The position numbers and the translations under genes were made by a program. The notes beneath the pieces are model-generated. The model saw only the letters and a program-made list of their open reading frames with translations, was not told where the DNA came from and searched no databases. Shown piece by piece: positions 25,075 to 34,107 of a stretch of DNA of 64,000 nucleotides; position 1 is the first letter of the stretch, and every line of letters begins with the position of its first letter. The DNA is taken from contig CAVSRM010000003.1 in assembly GCA_963730365.1 (NCBI GenBank), positions 62,001 to 126,000 of the forward strand, in the 5' to 3' direction. The stretch comes from Fodinibacter sp963730365. GTDB taxonomy: Bacteria > Actinomycetota > Actinomycetes > Actinomycetales > Dermatophilaceae.

Positions 25075-26225
25075 TGTCCGTCACCGCCCCCCGAGGGTTC
25101 CGGGCGTCCGGGGTCACGGCCGGCCTCAAGGCCTCGGGCCGTCCGGACGTCGCACTCGTCGTCAACGACGGGCCCCAGCACCGCGCCGCCGCGGTCTTCA
25201 CGTCCAACCGCGTCGAGGCGGCGCCCGTGACCTGGTCTCGCCAGGTCGTCGCCGACGGAAGGGTCGACGCCGTCGTCCTCAACAGCGGCGGTGCCAACGC
25301 GTGCACCGGTGCGCCGGGCTTCGGGGACACCCACACGACCGCCGAGCACGTCGGCACCCTGCTCGACGTGGGCGCCGGCGACGTCGTCGTGTGCTCGACC
25401 GGCCTGATCGGTGAACGTCTGCAGATGGACCTCCTCCTTCCCGGGGTGGCGAGCGCGGTCGAGGCACTGTCCATCGATGGCGGGGGTGCGGCGGCGCACG
25501 CCATCATGACCACCGACAGCGTCGCGAAGACCGCAGTCGCGAGCCGCGAGGGCTGGACGGTCGGCGGGATGGCCAAGGGCGCCGGGATGTTGGCTCCCTC
25601 CCTCGCGACGATGCTCGTCGTGCTGACCACCGATGCCGTCGTCGAGCCCGCCGACCTCGTCGGCGTGCTGAGCGACGCCACGGTCGTGACCTTCGACCGC
25701 GTCGACTCCGACGGATGCATGTCCACCAACGACACGGTCCTGCTCATGGCCTCCGGCGCCTCGGGTGTCGCGGTCACGACAACTGACCTCACCGCGGCGG
25801 TCACCGAGGTCTGCGCCTCGCTGGCCCGGCAGCTCGTGGCCGACGCCGAGGGGGCCCACCACGACATCGCCATCGAGGTGCGCTCCGCCGCCTCCCAGGA
25901 CGATGCCCTCGAGGTGGCGCGCTCGATCGCGCGCAACAACCTCTTCAAGTGCGCCGTCTTCGGCAACGACCCCAACTGGGGCCGAGTCCTCGCGGCCGTG
26001 GGCACCACCGCTGCCGCGTTCGACCCCTCCTCCCTGGACGTTGCGATCAACGGAGTCGAGGTCTGCCGCAGCGGAGGGGTGGGGGAGGACCGCTCGCTCG
26101 TCGACCTCTCGGGGCGCGAGGTGCGCGTCGTCGTCGACCTGCACGCCGGCGAGGCGACCGTCACGGTCTGGACCAACGACCTCACGCACGACTACGTCCA
26201 CGAGAACTCCGCCTACTCGACCTGA
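25074..26225 (+). CDS. argJ: Bifunctional glutamate N-acetyltransferase/ornithine acetyltransferase
   Basis: The 383-aa protein recycles the acetyl group from N-acetylornithine to glutamate and can also make N-acetylglutamate from acetyl-CoA. ArgJ cuts itself into alpha and beta chains at an Ala-Thr bond, here predicted between Ala178 and Thr179 in PSLATMLV, with Thr179 as the nucleophile. Other landmarks are LNSGGANACTG near 66 and FGNDPNWGR near 298. The presence of ArgJ makes a cyclic pathway, so argE is not required. The ATG shares one base with the upstream stop. Confidence 0.95.
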   Translation: MSVTAPRGFRASGVTAGLKASGRPDVALVVNDGPQHRAAAVFTSNRVEAAPVTWSRQVVADGRVDAVVLNSGGANACTGAPGFGDTHTTAEHVGTLLDVGAGDVVVCSTGLIGERLQMDLLLPGVASAVEALSIDGGGAAAHAIMTTDSVAKTAVASREGWTVGGMAKGAGMLAPSLATMLVVLTTDAVVEPADLVGVLSDATVVTFDRVDSDGCMSTNDTVLLMASGASGVAVTTTDLTAAVTEVCASLARQLVADAEGAHHDIAIEVRSAASQDDALEVARSIARNNLFKCAVFGNDPNWGRVLAAVGTTAAAFDPSSLDVAINGVEVCRSGGVGEDRSLVDLSGREVRVVVDLHAGEATVTVWTNDLTHDYVHENSAYST

Positions 26226-26240
26226 GGAGGGTCCCCCGTC

Positions 26241-27182
26241 ATGACACCCCCCGAGCTGGCGCTCCGCGGCGCGATCGACGCGGCCGCCCAGCGCGTCGCC
26301 CAGTCGAAGGCCGCGACCCTCGTCGAGGCGCTGCCCTGGCTCGAGCGGTTCCGCGGAGCCCTCGTGGTCGTCAAGTACGGCGGCAACGCCATGATCGACG
26401 ACGATCTCAAGCGCGCCTTCGCCCAGGACGTCGCCTTCCTCCGGTACGCCGGGCTGCGACCGGTCGTCGTCCACGGTGGCGGTCCACAGATCAAGGCGAT
26501 GCTCGACCGGCTCGGTCTGGAGACCGAGTTCCACGGGGGACTGCGGGTCACCACCCCGGAGGTGATGGACGTCGTGCGCATGGTGCTCACTGGTCAGGTG
26601 GGGCGCGAGCTCGTCGGGCTCCTGAACCAGCACGGTCCCGTGGCCGTCGGCCTGTCGGGGGAGGACGGCGGCCTGTTCGGGGCCCGGCGCCGCGGTGTGG
26701 TGGTCGACGGCACCAAGCGTGACATCGGTCTCGTCGGCGACGTCGTGCACGTCGAGCCCGCAGCCGTGCTGGACCTGTTGGAGGCGGGGCGCATCCCCGT
26801 CGTGTCCACCATCGCCCCGGACCTCGACGCTCCCGGCGAGGTGCTCAACGTCAACGCCGACACCGCGGCCGCGGCGCTCGCCGCTGCGCTCGGAGCCCGC
26901 AAGCTCGTCGTCGTCACCGACGTCGAGGGTGTCTACGCCGCCTGGCCCGACCGCGGGTCCCTGCTCTCGGAGATGTCCGTGAGCTCCGCCCGCGAGCTGA
27001 TCGCCACCGTCGACGAAGGGATGATCCCCAAGCTCGAGGCCTGCGTGCGGGCCGTCGAGGCGGGGGTGCCGCAGGCGCACGTCATCGACGGGCGGCAGCC
27101 GCACTCCCTCCTGCTGGAGGTCTTCACCTCCGAGGGCATCGGGACGATGATCCTCCCCGACGGGGAGGCCATCGATGGCTGA
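26241..27182 (+). CDS. argB: Acetylglutamate kinase
   Basis: The 313-aa amino acid kinase phosphorylates N-acetylglutamate and is the usual arginine feedback point. It carries VVKYGGNAM near 47, VVHGGGPQI near 77 and NVNADTAAAALA near 205. The N-terminal helix of about 25 residues before the core is typical of arginine-sensitive hexameric enzymes. The start follows a GGAGGG site. Its 3' end overlaps argD by eight bases. Confidence 0.96.
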   Translation: MTPPELALRGAIDAAAQRVAQSKAATLVEALPWLERFRGALVVVKYGGNAMIDDDLKRAFAQDVAFLRYAGLRPVVVHGGGPQIKAMLDRLGLETEFHGGLRVTTPEVMDVVRMVLTGQVGRELVGLLNQHGPVAVGLSGEDGGLFGARRRGVVVDGTKRDIGLVGDVVHVEPAAVLDLLEAGRIPVVSTIAPDLDAPGEVLNVNADTAAAALAAALGARKLVVVTDVEGVYAAWPDRGSLLSEMSVSSARELIATVDEGMIPKLEACVRAVEAGVPQAHVIDGRQPHSLLLEVFTSEGIGTMILPDGEAIDG

Positions 27183-28380
27183 GCCTGCATCGCACTCCGA
27201 GAGATGGCTCGAACGCTACGACCGCTCGCTCCTCGGCCTCTTCGGGCGCCCCCAGCTCGTCCTGGACCACGGCGACGGAGCGTGGGTGTGGGATGTCGAC
27301 GGCCGCCGCTACCTCGACCTCGTCGGCGGCATCGCGGTGAACGCCCTCGGGCACAACCACCCGGCCCTCGTCGCCGCGATCTCGAAGCAGGCGGGCCAGC
27401 TCGTCCATGTCTCCAACTTCTTCACCTCGGCAACCCAGGTCGAGCTCGCCGAGCGCCTGCTCCGCCTCGCGGGGGCACCCGACGGGTCGGCCGTGTTCTT
27501 CACCAACTCGGGCACGGAGTCCATCGAGGCAGCACTCAAGCTGGCCCGGCGCACCGGCCGCACCGGCATCGTCGCGGCCGAGGGCGCCTTCCACGGGCGC
27601 ACGACCGGTGCCCTGGCGCTCACCCACAAGCCCGCCTACCGCGAGCCGTTCGAGCCACTGCTGCCGGGTGTCTCGCACGTCCCGTGGGGCGATGCCGAGG
27701 CACTGCGTGCCGCCGTCACCTCCGACACGTCGGCGCTGGTCCTGGAGCCGATCCAGGGCGAGGCGGGCGTGCGGCCCGGCGACCCGGCATATCTCCAGGT
27801 GGCTCGTGAGGTCACCCACGAGGTGGGAGCACTCCTGGTCCTCGACGAGATCCAGACCGGCATCGGACGCACCGGCACCTGGTTCGCGTTCCAGCAGGCC
27901 GGCGTGGTTCCCGACGCGATGACGCTCGCCAAGGGTCTCGGCGGTGGGGTCCCGATCGGAGCCCTCCTCACCTTCGGTCCGGAGGTCAGCGGACTGCTGA
28001 GCGCCGGCCAGCACGGCACCACCTTCGGCGGCAACCCCCTGGCCTGCGCCGCGGGCCTGGCCGTCCTCGGCGCCATCGCCGACCAAGGACTCCTGGACCA
28101 CGCCCGCGAGGCGGGGGCCCACCTGGAGCGGCGGATCCGGGAACTGGGTCACCCCCTCGTCACCGGGACCCGCGGGGCCGGCCTCCTGCAGGCCATCACC
28201 CTCCGTGCGGACCACGCCCCCGCAGTCGCGGCCCTGGCTCGCGACGAGGGGTTCATCATCAATCCCGTCGCCCCTGACGCGATCCGACTCGCACCGCCGC
28301 TCGTGGTGACCACCGCCGAGCTCGACCTGTTCGTCGACGCCCTCCCGGGCCTCCTCGACGCTGTCTCGAAGGACGCCTGA
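27175..28380 (+). CDS. argD: Acetylornithine aminotransferase
   Basis: The 401-aa class III PLP aminotransferase makes N-acetylornithine from the semialdehyde and glutamate. The PLP lysine is K253 in TLAKGLGGGVPIGA. Other marks are FTNSGTESIEAALKLAR near 103 and VLDEIQTGIGRTG near 222. The ATG at 27175 lies inside the argB end, and the TGA shares a base with the argF ATG, so the three genes are coupled. Confidence 0.96.
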   Translation: MAEPASHSERWLERYDRSLLGLFGRPQLVLDHGDGAWVWDVDGRRYLDLVGGIAVNALGHNHPALVAAISKQAGQLVHVSNFFTSATQVELAERLLRLAGAPDGSAVFFTNSGTESIEAALKLARRTGRTGIVAAEGAFHGRTTGALALTHKPAYREPFEPLLPGVSHVPWGDAEALRAAVTSDTSALVLEPIQGEAGVRPGDPAYLQVAREVTHEVGALLVLDEIQTGIGRTGTWFAFQQAGVVPDAMTLAKGLGGGVPIGALLTFGPEVSGLLSAGQHGTTFGGNPLACAAGLAVLGAIADQGLLDHAREAGAHLERRIRELGHPLVTGTRGAGLLQAITLRADHAPAVAALARDEGFIINPVAPDAIRLAPPLVVTTAELDLFVDALPGLLDAVSKDA

Positions 28381-29330
28381 TGACGCTGCGCCACCTCCTC
28401 GCCGATGACGACCTGACGGCCTCCGAGCAGCGGGAGGTCCTCGACCGGGCGGTTGCGCTCAAGGCCGACCCCTTCGGAGACCGCTGCCTCGAGGGCCCGT
28501 TCACCGTCTCGATCCTCTTCGACAAGCCCACCCTGCGCACCCAGGTCTCGTTCGTCGGGGCCGTCGCCCAGCTCGGCGGGTTCCCGATGGTCGTCGACGG
28601 CAGGCTCGCCGGCGTGGGCGAACGTGAGTCGGTGGCCGACGTGGCCCGCATCCTCGGGCGACAGTCCGCAGCCGTCGTGTGGCGCACCTTCGAGCAGCGG
28701 GACCTCGAGGAAATGGCCCAGCACGCGGGTGTGCCGGTCATCAACGCGCTCACCGACGACTACCACCCGTGCCAGATCCTCGCCGACCTGCTGACGGTGC
28801 GCGAGGTACTGGGGGACCCCGCCGGGCTCACCTTCGCCTACCTCGGCGACGGCGCCAACAACATGTCGCACTCCTACCTCCTCGGCTGCGCCCTCGCCGG
28901 GATGCACGTGCGGGTCGGTACCCCGACAAGCCACTCGCCGAGGCCCGACGTCGTCGCCCGGGCGAGCGCGATCGCCGTGTCCCGGGGCGGCTCGGTGACG
29001 ATCACCGATGACCCGGTGGAAGCGGTTCGTGGCGCCGATGTCGTCGCCACGGACACCTGGGTCTCGATGGGCCAGGAGGCGGAGAGCGACCAGCGCACGG
29101 GCGTGGCCGGGCCCTTCGACCCCTTCCGGGTCGACGAGGCACTCATGGCGCACGCCGCGGCGGGCGCCGTCTTCCTCCACTGCCTGCCGGCCCACCGCGG
29201 TCACGAGGTGACCTCCGAGGTGATCGACGGACCACGGTCGCTCGTCTGGCAGGAGGCGGAGAACCGGCTGCACGCCCAGAAGGCTCTGCTGTCCTGGCTC
29301 CTCGAGCAGTCCACCGGGAGCACGCCATGA
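28380..29330 (+). CDS. argF: Ornithine carbamoyltransferase
   Basis: The 316-aa enzyme joins carbamoyl phosphate and ornithine to citrulline. The ornithine-side motif HCLPAHRG is at 267-274 and the WRTF, DDYHPCQ and DTWVSMGQ segments are all present. The carbamoyl-phosphate loop, usually S-T-R-T, reads K-P-T-L-R-T at 49-54: Arg53 and Thr54 are kept, but the first serine is threonine and the second position leucine. I recall this variant in other Micrococcales, so it is probably functional. It overlaps argD and argR. Confidence 0.93.
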   Translation: MTLRHLLADDDLTASEQREVLDRAVALKADPFGDRCLEGPFTVSILFDKPTLRTQVSFVGAVAQLGGFPMVVDGRLAGVGERESVADVARILGRQSAAVVWRTFEQRDLEEMAQHAGVPVINALTDDYHPCQILADLLTVREVLGDPAGLTFAYLGDGANNMSHSYLLGCALAGMHVRVGTPTSHSPRPDVVARASAIAVSRGGSVTITDDPVEAVRGADVVATDTWVSMGQEAESDQRTGVAGPFDPFRVDEALMAHAAAGAVFLHCLPAHRGHEVTSEVIDGPRSLVWQEAENRLHAQKALLSWLLEQSTGSTP

Positions 29331-29829
29331 CGGTGTCCACGAGCCGCGCGGCCAGGCAGCAGCGCATCGTCGAGATCCTCTCGGCGACACCGGTGCGCTC
29401 GCAGACCGACCTGCTCGACGTCCTCGCCGAGGACGGCATCGAGGTGACCCAGGCGACACTCTCTCGTGACCTCGTGGACGTGGGCGCGGAACGGGTGCGT
29501 GTCGGCAAGTACCTCGTGTACGCCGTGCCGGGGGAGGGGGGGACCGCACCGTGCGACCCGCACCCGACGGCGCCGAACGGGTGACCAGGCTCCAGGCCAG
29601 GTGCCACGAGATCCTCGTCACGGCCGAGCACTCGGCCAACCTCGTCATCCTGCGCACGCCCCCGGGGGCCGCCAGCTTCCTCGCCTCCGCCCTCGACCAC
29701 GCCGGCCTCGACGACATCGTCGGGACGATCGCCGGCGACGACACCATCATGGTGGTGACACCCGGGCCGGCACGGAGCCGAGCGCTGGTCGACCGCCTCA
29801 TGTCGTTCACCCGGAAGGACGCACCGTGA
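29327..29829 (+). CDS. argR: Arginine repressor, reading frame broken at a G7 tract
   Basis: ArgR is split. Frame A (29327-29584) gives the winged-helix DNA-binding half, with SQTDLLDVLAEDGI and the recognition segment TQATLSRDL, up to VPGEGG. The arginine-binding/hexamer half, with GTIAGDDTIMVV near its end, is in the frame one base behind and stops at 29829. The junction is a run of seven G (29536-29542) in the phase G-GGG-GGG; a -1 shift there joins the halves exactly as GEGG-DRTVRPAPDG and gives 167 aa, the normal ArgR length. Possible causes are a homopolymer sequencing error, a real inactivating or phase-variable mutation, or programmed -1 frameshifting. The argF and argH overlaps (GTGA) fit an intact gene. 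Confidence 0.85.
29536..29542 (+). other. G7 homopolymer in slippery phase inside argR
   Basis: Seven consecutive G follow the A at 29535. Relative to the upstream frame they read as the last base of GAG plus two GGG codons, the X-XXY-YYZ pattern of a -1 slippery site. With five or eight G the argR frame would be continuous. Confidence 0.85.
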
Positions 29830-31265
29830 CCCACCCCGCAGGACCCGTCCCCGTCAGCCTCTGGGGTGGACGGTTTGCCGGAGGGCCGGCGGACGCGCTC
29901 GCCGCGCTCTCGAAGTCGACGCACTTCGACTGGCGGCTCGCCGCGTACGACATCGCCGGGTCGAGGGCCCACGCCCGGGTGCTGCACGGGGCCGGTCTGC
30001 TCGACGACGCCACCCTCGCCGCGATGCTCGAGGCCCTCGATGCGCTGGGGGCCGACGTCGCGTCCGGCGCCTTCCTTCCGCAGGAGGGCGACGAGGACGT
30101 GCACACCGCCCTGGAGCGAGGTCTGATCGAGCGGGCCGGTGCCGAGGTCGGTGGGCGCCTGCGGGCCGGCCGTTCCCGCAACGACCAGGTCGCCACGCTC
30201 TTCCGGATGTACCTGCGCGACCACGCCCGGGTGGTGGCAGGGCTGGTGCTCGACGTCGTCGACGCCCTGGTGTCCCAGGCCACCCGCCACCTGGGCGTGG
30301 CGATGCCCGGCCGCACCCACCTCCAGCACGCCCAGCCGGTGCTGCTCTCGCACCACCTGCTCGCCCACGCGTGGGCGCTGTTGCGCGACGTGGACCGCCT
30401 ACGCGACTGGGACGCCCGGGCCGCGGTCTCCCCCTACGGCTCGGGTGCCCTCGCCGGGTCCTCCCTCGGACTGGACCCCGAAGCGGTGGCGGCCGACCTC
30501 GGCTTCGACTCCTCCGTGGAGAACTCGATCGACGGCACGGCCTCGAGAGACTTCGTCGCGGAGCTGGCGTTCGTCGCGGCCATGACCTCGGTCGACGTGT
30601 CGCGGCTGGCCGAGGAGGTCGTCCTGTGGGCCACCAAGGAGTTCTCGTTCGTCACGCTCGACGACGCGTACTCCACCGGGTCGAGCATCATGCCGCAGAA
30701 GAAGAACCCCGACGTCGCCGAGCTCGCGCGCGGCAAGGCCGGTCGACTCGTGGGGGACCTCGCGGGCCTGCTCACCACCCTGAAGGCGCTGCCACTGGCC
30801 TACAACCGGGACCTCCAGGAGGACAAGGAGCCGGTGTTCGACGCCGTCGACACCCTCGAGGTGCTGCTCCCGGCGTTCGCCGGGATGGTCGACACCATGG
30901 TCTTCGACACCGCCCGGCTGGAGTCCCTGGCACCCCAGGGGTTCTCGCTGGCGACCGACGTGGCCGAGTGGCTCGTGCGCCAGGGCGTGCCGTTCCGGAT
31001 CGCCCACGAGGTGGCGGGGGAGTGTGTCCGGGTCTGCGAGCAGCGAGGCATCGAGCTGTGGGACCTCAGCGACGACGACCTCCGCGCGATCAGCGAGCAC
31101 CTGACCCCCGGGGTGCGCGACGTGCTGTCCGTCGAGGGTTCGCTCGCGTCCCGGAGCGCTCGAGGGGGCACGGCGCCGGCCCGGGTGGCCGAGCAGCTCG
31201 CGCGAGTCGCCGAGGCCGCCGCAGCCGACCGCTCATGGGCCGCCGTGCAGCCCATGGTGCGGTGA
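29826..31265 (+). CDS. argH: Argininosuccinate lyase
   Basis: The 479-aa fumarase-superfamily enzyme splits argininosuccinate to arginine and fumarate. The signature GSSIMPQKKNPD at 285-296 contains the catalytic Ser287. The LWGGRF start, RSRNDQVAT near 118 and GRTHLQHAQPV near 159 are all present. The GTG at 29826 overlaps the argR stop. argG, usually placed just before argH in actinobacteria, is absent here, so argininosuccinate synthase must be encoded elsewhere. Confidence 0.96.
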   Translation: MTHPAGPVPVSLWGGRFAGGPADALAALSKSTHFDWRLAAYDIAGSRAHARVLHGAGLLDDATLAAMLEALDALGADVASGAFLPQEGDEDVHTALERGLIERAGAEVGGRLRAGRSRNDQVATLFRMYLRDHARVVAGLVLDVVDALVSQATRHLGVAMPGRTHLQHAQPVLLSHHLLAHAWALLRDVDRLRDWDARAAVSPYGSGALAGSSLGLDPEAVAADLGFDSSVENSIDGTASRDFVAELAFVAAMTSVDVSRLAEEVVLWATKEFSFVTLDDAYSTGSSIMPQKKNPDVAELARGKAGRLVGDLAGLLTTLKALPLAYNRDLQEDKEPVFDAVDTLEVLLPAFAGMVDTMVFDTARLESLAPQGFSLATDVAEWLVRQGVPFRIAHEVAGECVRVCEQRGIELWDLSDDDLRAISEHLTPGVRDVLSVEGSLASRSARGGTAPARVAEQLARVAEAAAADRSWAAVQPMVR

Positions 31266-31303
31266 CGGCATCCCACGACGCCCGGGGGCGCAACACTGTC
31301 GGG

Positions 31304-31933
31304 GTGACGACGTCGAGCTCCCTTCCCCGCGCGTTCTTCGCCCGTGACGTGCTCGTCGTCGCCCGCGAGCTGCTCGGCTGCCGAGTCACCCACGCCGGCG
31401 TCACGATGCGGCTGACCGAGGTCGAGGCGTATGCCGGCCAGCAGGATCCGGGGTCGCACGCCTTCCGGGGGCGGTCACCGCGGTCCGAGGTCATGTTCGG
31501 CCCGGCCGGGCGCCTGTACGTCTACTTCACCTACGGGATGCACCACTGCGCCAACATCGTGACCGGCCACGACGGCATGGCGTCGGCGGTGCTCCTGCGA
31601 GGAGGGGAGGTCGTGGCCGGTCAGGAGCTCGCGGCCCAGCGCCGCCCGGGGGTGCGCGAGCGGGACCAGGGCCGGGGGCCGGCGAACCTCGCGACGACCC
31701 TCGGCCTGCGCCGGGACCACAACGGGCTGTCGCTCGTCGGCGAACGGGCCGGGGGCCGGGTCCAGCCACCCGTCGACCCGGTGGATCCTGCCGCGGTGCG
31801 AACCGGCCCGCGGGTCGGGGTCAGCGGTCCCGGCGGAGACGGCACGGCCTACCCGTGGCGGTTCTGGATCGACCGTGAGCCCACGGTCAGCTCCTACCGC
31901 CCGGGGCGACCGCGGAACCGGCCCGCGCCGTGA
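31304..31933 (+). CDS. 3-methyladenine DNA glycosylase (MPG/AAG type)
   Basis: The 209-aa protein fits the alkyladenine glycosylase family that removes alkylated purines from DNA: FFARDVLVVARELLGC, the catalytic-region TEVEAYAG, DPGSHAFRG, the Tyr-rich VYFTYGMHHCANIV, and GRGPANL. The GTG at 31304 gives the family N terminus. An in-frame GTG at 31262 overlapping the argH stop (GTGA) would add 14 residues and is a real alternative. M. tuberculosis has mpg next to tyrS, as nearly here. Confidence 0.9.
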   Translation: MTTSSSLPRAFFARDVLVVARELLGCRVTHAGVTMRLTEVEAYAGQQDPGSHAFRGRSPRSEVMFGPAGRLYVYFTYGMHHCANIVTGHDGMASAVLLRGGEVVAGQELAAQRRPGVRERDQGRGPANLATTLGLRRDHNGLSLVGERAGGRVQPPVDPVDPAAVRTGPRVGVSGPGGDGTAYPWRFWIDREPTVSSYRPGRPRNRPAP

Positions 31934-32571
31934 AGCGTCGGACCCCCATGCGACTGTCGACCGTCCCGATCGTGTGCGCCGCACTGCTCCTGCCCGCCTG
32001 CGGGAGTACCACGACCCCCGAGGGTGGGCCGGCCCCGACGTCGACCACCACGAGCGTGTCAGAGGTGCTACCTGCGGCGACCGGGCCGGTCACCGGCACG
32101 GGAACCGTGATCGAGGTGCCCGACGGGGCGCCGGAGCTGTGCCTCGGACCGGTCCGCGAGTCCTCCCCACCCCAGTGCGAGGGGATACCCCTGGCGGGCT
32201 GGGACTGGGAGGAGGCGGGCGTGCAGGAGCGCTCCGGTGAGGACCCGGCGATCACCCGGTGGGGCACCTATGCGGTCACCGGCACGTTCGACGGGGTCAC
32301 CCTGACCGTGAGCGGTTCGGTCCCCCTCGCTCTCTACGACACGATCGCCCCTCCCTCCCCGAAGCCGGTCGCACCCCCGGAGATGACCGAGGAGGAGTGG
32401 TTGGCCGTCGAGGGGGCTGCCGCTCGGTTGCCCGGGGCGCTCTCGGTGCAGCGAGAGACTCCCACGGGCCCGGTCTACGTCCGGGTCGTCCACGACGACG
32501 GGTCGATCCAGGCGATGGCGGCCGAGGCGTTCGGGGCCGGCGCCGTGCTCGTCAGCTCGGCACTGCGCTGA
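31930..32571 (+). CDS. Predicted lipoprotein of unknown function
   Basis: The 213-aa product starts with basic residues (KRR), a hydrophobic stretch and the lipobox LLPAC, so it should be exported and lipid-anchored at the cysteine near residue 24. After that comes a Thr/Ser/Pro-rich linker and a globular part with two cysteines (LCLGPV, PQCEG) about 20 residues apart. I do not recognise the domain. The GTG overlaps the glycosylase stop; ATG 31948 is an alternative start. A lipoprotein (lprJ) is also adjacent to tyrS in M. tuberculosis, but on the other side. Confidence 0.75.
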   Translation: MKRRTPMRLSTVPIVCAALLLPACGSTTTPEGGPAPTSTTTSVSEVLPAATGPVTGTGTVIEVPDGAPELCLGPVRESSPPQCEGIPLAGWDWEEAGVQERSGEDPAITRWGTYAVTGTFDGVTLTVSGSVPLALYDTIAPPSPKPVAPPEMTEEEWLAVEGAAARLPGALSVQRETPTGPVYVRVVHDDGSIQAMAAEAFGAGAVLVSSALR

Positions 32572-32577
32572 TGACCC

Positions 32578-32602
32578 GGTGCCGGCGTCGTGCACCGGCG
32601 CC
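32578..32602. terminator. Candidate terminator after the lipoprotein gene
   Basis: Bases 32578-32585 pair with 32595-32602 (8 bp, one G-U) around a 9-nt loop, seven bases after the lipoprotein stop. No T tract follows. The remaining gap to tyrS (32603-32720) shows no clear promoter or T-box. Confidence 0.4.
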
Positions 32603-32720
32603 GACGGCGGGGCAACGGGCCGAGGTGCGGACGTGACGTCCTGGCGCACCGCCGCGTGGCACGCTTGGCCGAGCGCGGCTCCGACGAGTCCGTGTCCGAC
32701 GAACGAAGGGATCTCCGGCC

Positions 32721-34010
32721 GTGAGCAACATCCTCGACGAGCTTCACTGGCGGGGGCTCGTGGCGCAGACCACGGACGAGGCGGCCCTGCGGGCTGCTCT
32801 GGACGACGCGCCGATCACGGCCTACTGCGGCTTCGACCCCACCGCGCCCTCGCTGCACTTCGGCAACCTCGTCCAGCTCATCGTGCTCAGGCACCTCCAA
32901 CGGGCCGGGCACCGGGTCATCTGCCTGGTCGGGGGGTCCACCGGTCTGATCGGCGACCCGCGGCCCACCTCGGAGCGGGTGCTCAAGACCAAGGAGCAGA
33001 CCGCGCAGTGGGTGGCGGGGATCCGTCGCCAGGTCGAGCCCTTCCTGCTCACCGACGGCGAGAACCCGGCCATCTTCGTCAACAACCTCGACTGGACCGC
33101 CCCGATGTCGGCCCTGGACTTCCTGCGCGACGTGGGCAAGCACTTCCGCGTCAACCAGATGGTGCGGAAGGAAGCCGTCGCCGCTCGGTTGAACAGTGAC
33201 GAGGGGATCTCGTACACCGAGTTCAGCTACCAGCTCCTCCAGGGACTCGACTACCTCCAGCTCTACCGCGACCACGGGTGCACGCTGCAGACCGGCGGCA
33301 ACGACCAGTGGGGCAACCTCACTGCCGGCTCGGACCTGATCCACCGCGTCGAGGGCGAGTCGGTCCACCTGCTCACCACCCCCCTGCTCACCGACAGCTC
33401 GGGGGAGAAGTTCGGGAAGAGCGCCGGCAACGCCATCTGGCTCTCCGCGGACATGACGAGCCCCTACGCCTTCTACCAGTACTGGCTCAACGTCGAGGAC
33501 GCATCCGTGGTCACCCTCCTGAAGGTCTTCACCGACCGCGGCAGGGAGGAGATCGCCGACCTCGAGCACCAGGTGGAGACCGAGCCGTTCCGCCGGAGCG
33601 CGCAGCGGGCCCTGGCGGCGGACGTGACGACGCTGGTGCACGGAGCCGCCGCAACGGCAGCCGTCCAGGCGGCCTCAGAGGCGCTCTTCGGCAGGGGGGA
33701 CCTCACCACGCTGGACGCAGCCACCCTCATGGACGCGACGAGTGAGCTGCCCGGGGGGCCGGTCCACGTCGGGATGTCGATGGTCGACGCCCTCGTCGCG
33801 GTGGGGCTCGTCGAGTCCAGGAACGCCGCCAGGCGGGCCATCGGGGACGGCGGCGCGTCGGTGAACGGGACCAAGGTGACCGACACCGACCGGGTCCTGG
33901 AAGCCGACGACGTGCTCCACGATCGTGTCGTCGTGCTCCGTCGTGGTCGAAAGTCCTTGGCGGCGGGCCGCATCGGGTCGGCCGCGGAGCGGGCCGGAGA
34001 GCACTTGTAG
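32721..34010 (+). CDS. tyrS: Tyrosyl-tRNA synthetase
   Basis: The 429-aa class I synthetase charges tRNA-Tyr. The HIGH-type motif is HFGN at 46-49, and the KMSKS-type loop is KFGKS at 230-234. The tyrosine-binding GFDPTAPS and QTGGNDQWGN are present, and an S4 RNA-binding domain forms the C terminus (about 365-429, SRNAARRAIGDGGASVNG). The start is GTG. The gene ends with TAG, 680 bp before the 16S rRNA. Confidence 0.96.
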   Translation: MSNILDELHWRGLVAQTTDEAALRAALDDAPITAYCGFDPTAPSLHFGNLVQLIVLRHLQRAGHRVICLVGGSTGLIGDPRPTSERVLKTKEQTAQWVAGIRRQVEPFLLTDGENPAIFVNNLDWTAPMSALDFLRDVGKHFRVNQMVRKEAVAARLNSDEGISYTEFSYQLLQGLDYLQLYRDHGCTLQTGGNDQWGNLTAGSDLIHRVEGESVHLLTTPLLTDSSGEKFGKSAGNAIWLSADMTSPYAFYQYWLNVEDASVVTLLKVFTDRGREEIADLEHQVETEPFRRSAQRALAADVTTLVHGAAATAAVQAASEALFGRGDLTTLDAATLMDATSELPGGPVHVGMSMVDALVAVGLVESRNAARRAIGDGGASVNGTKVTDTDRVLEADDVLHDRVVVLRRGRKSLAAGRIGSAAERAGEHL

Positions 34011-34107
34011 TCACCAATACCACTGTCCAACAATGCAATTGCAGGCGACAGCCGACCCGGGGACGACCCGGGCCCCCGACCCAGGGTGCAGCTGCGCCAC
34101 CGCCGAT

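Noticed and set aside
24603..27104. 833-aa minus-strand open frame opposite argC-argB
   Set aside because: Antisense shadow of four well-supported arginine genes; composition is typical of GC-skewed noncoding frames.
32603..32720. T-box riboswitch before tyrS
   Set aside because: No specifier loop, T-box motif or antiterminator could be found in the 118 bp.
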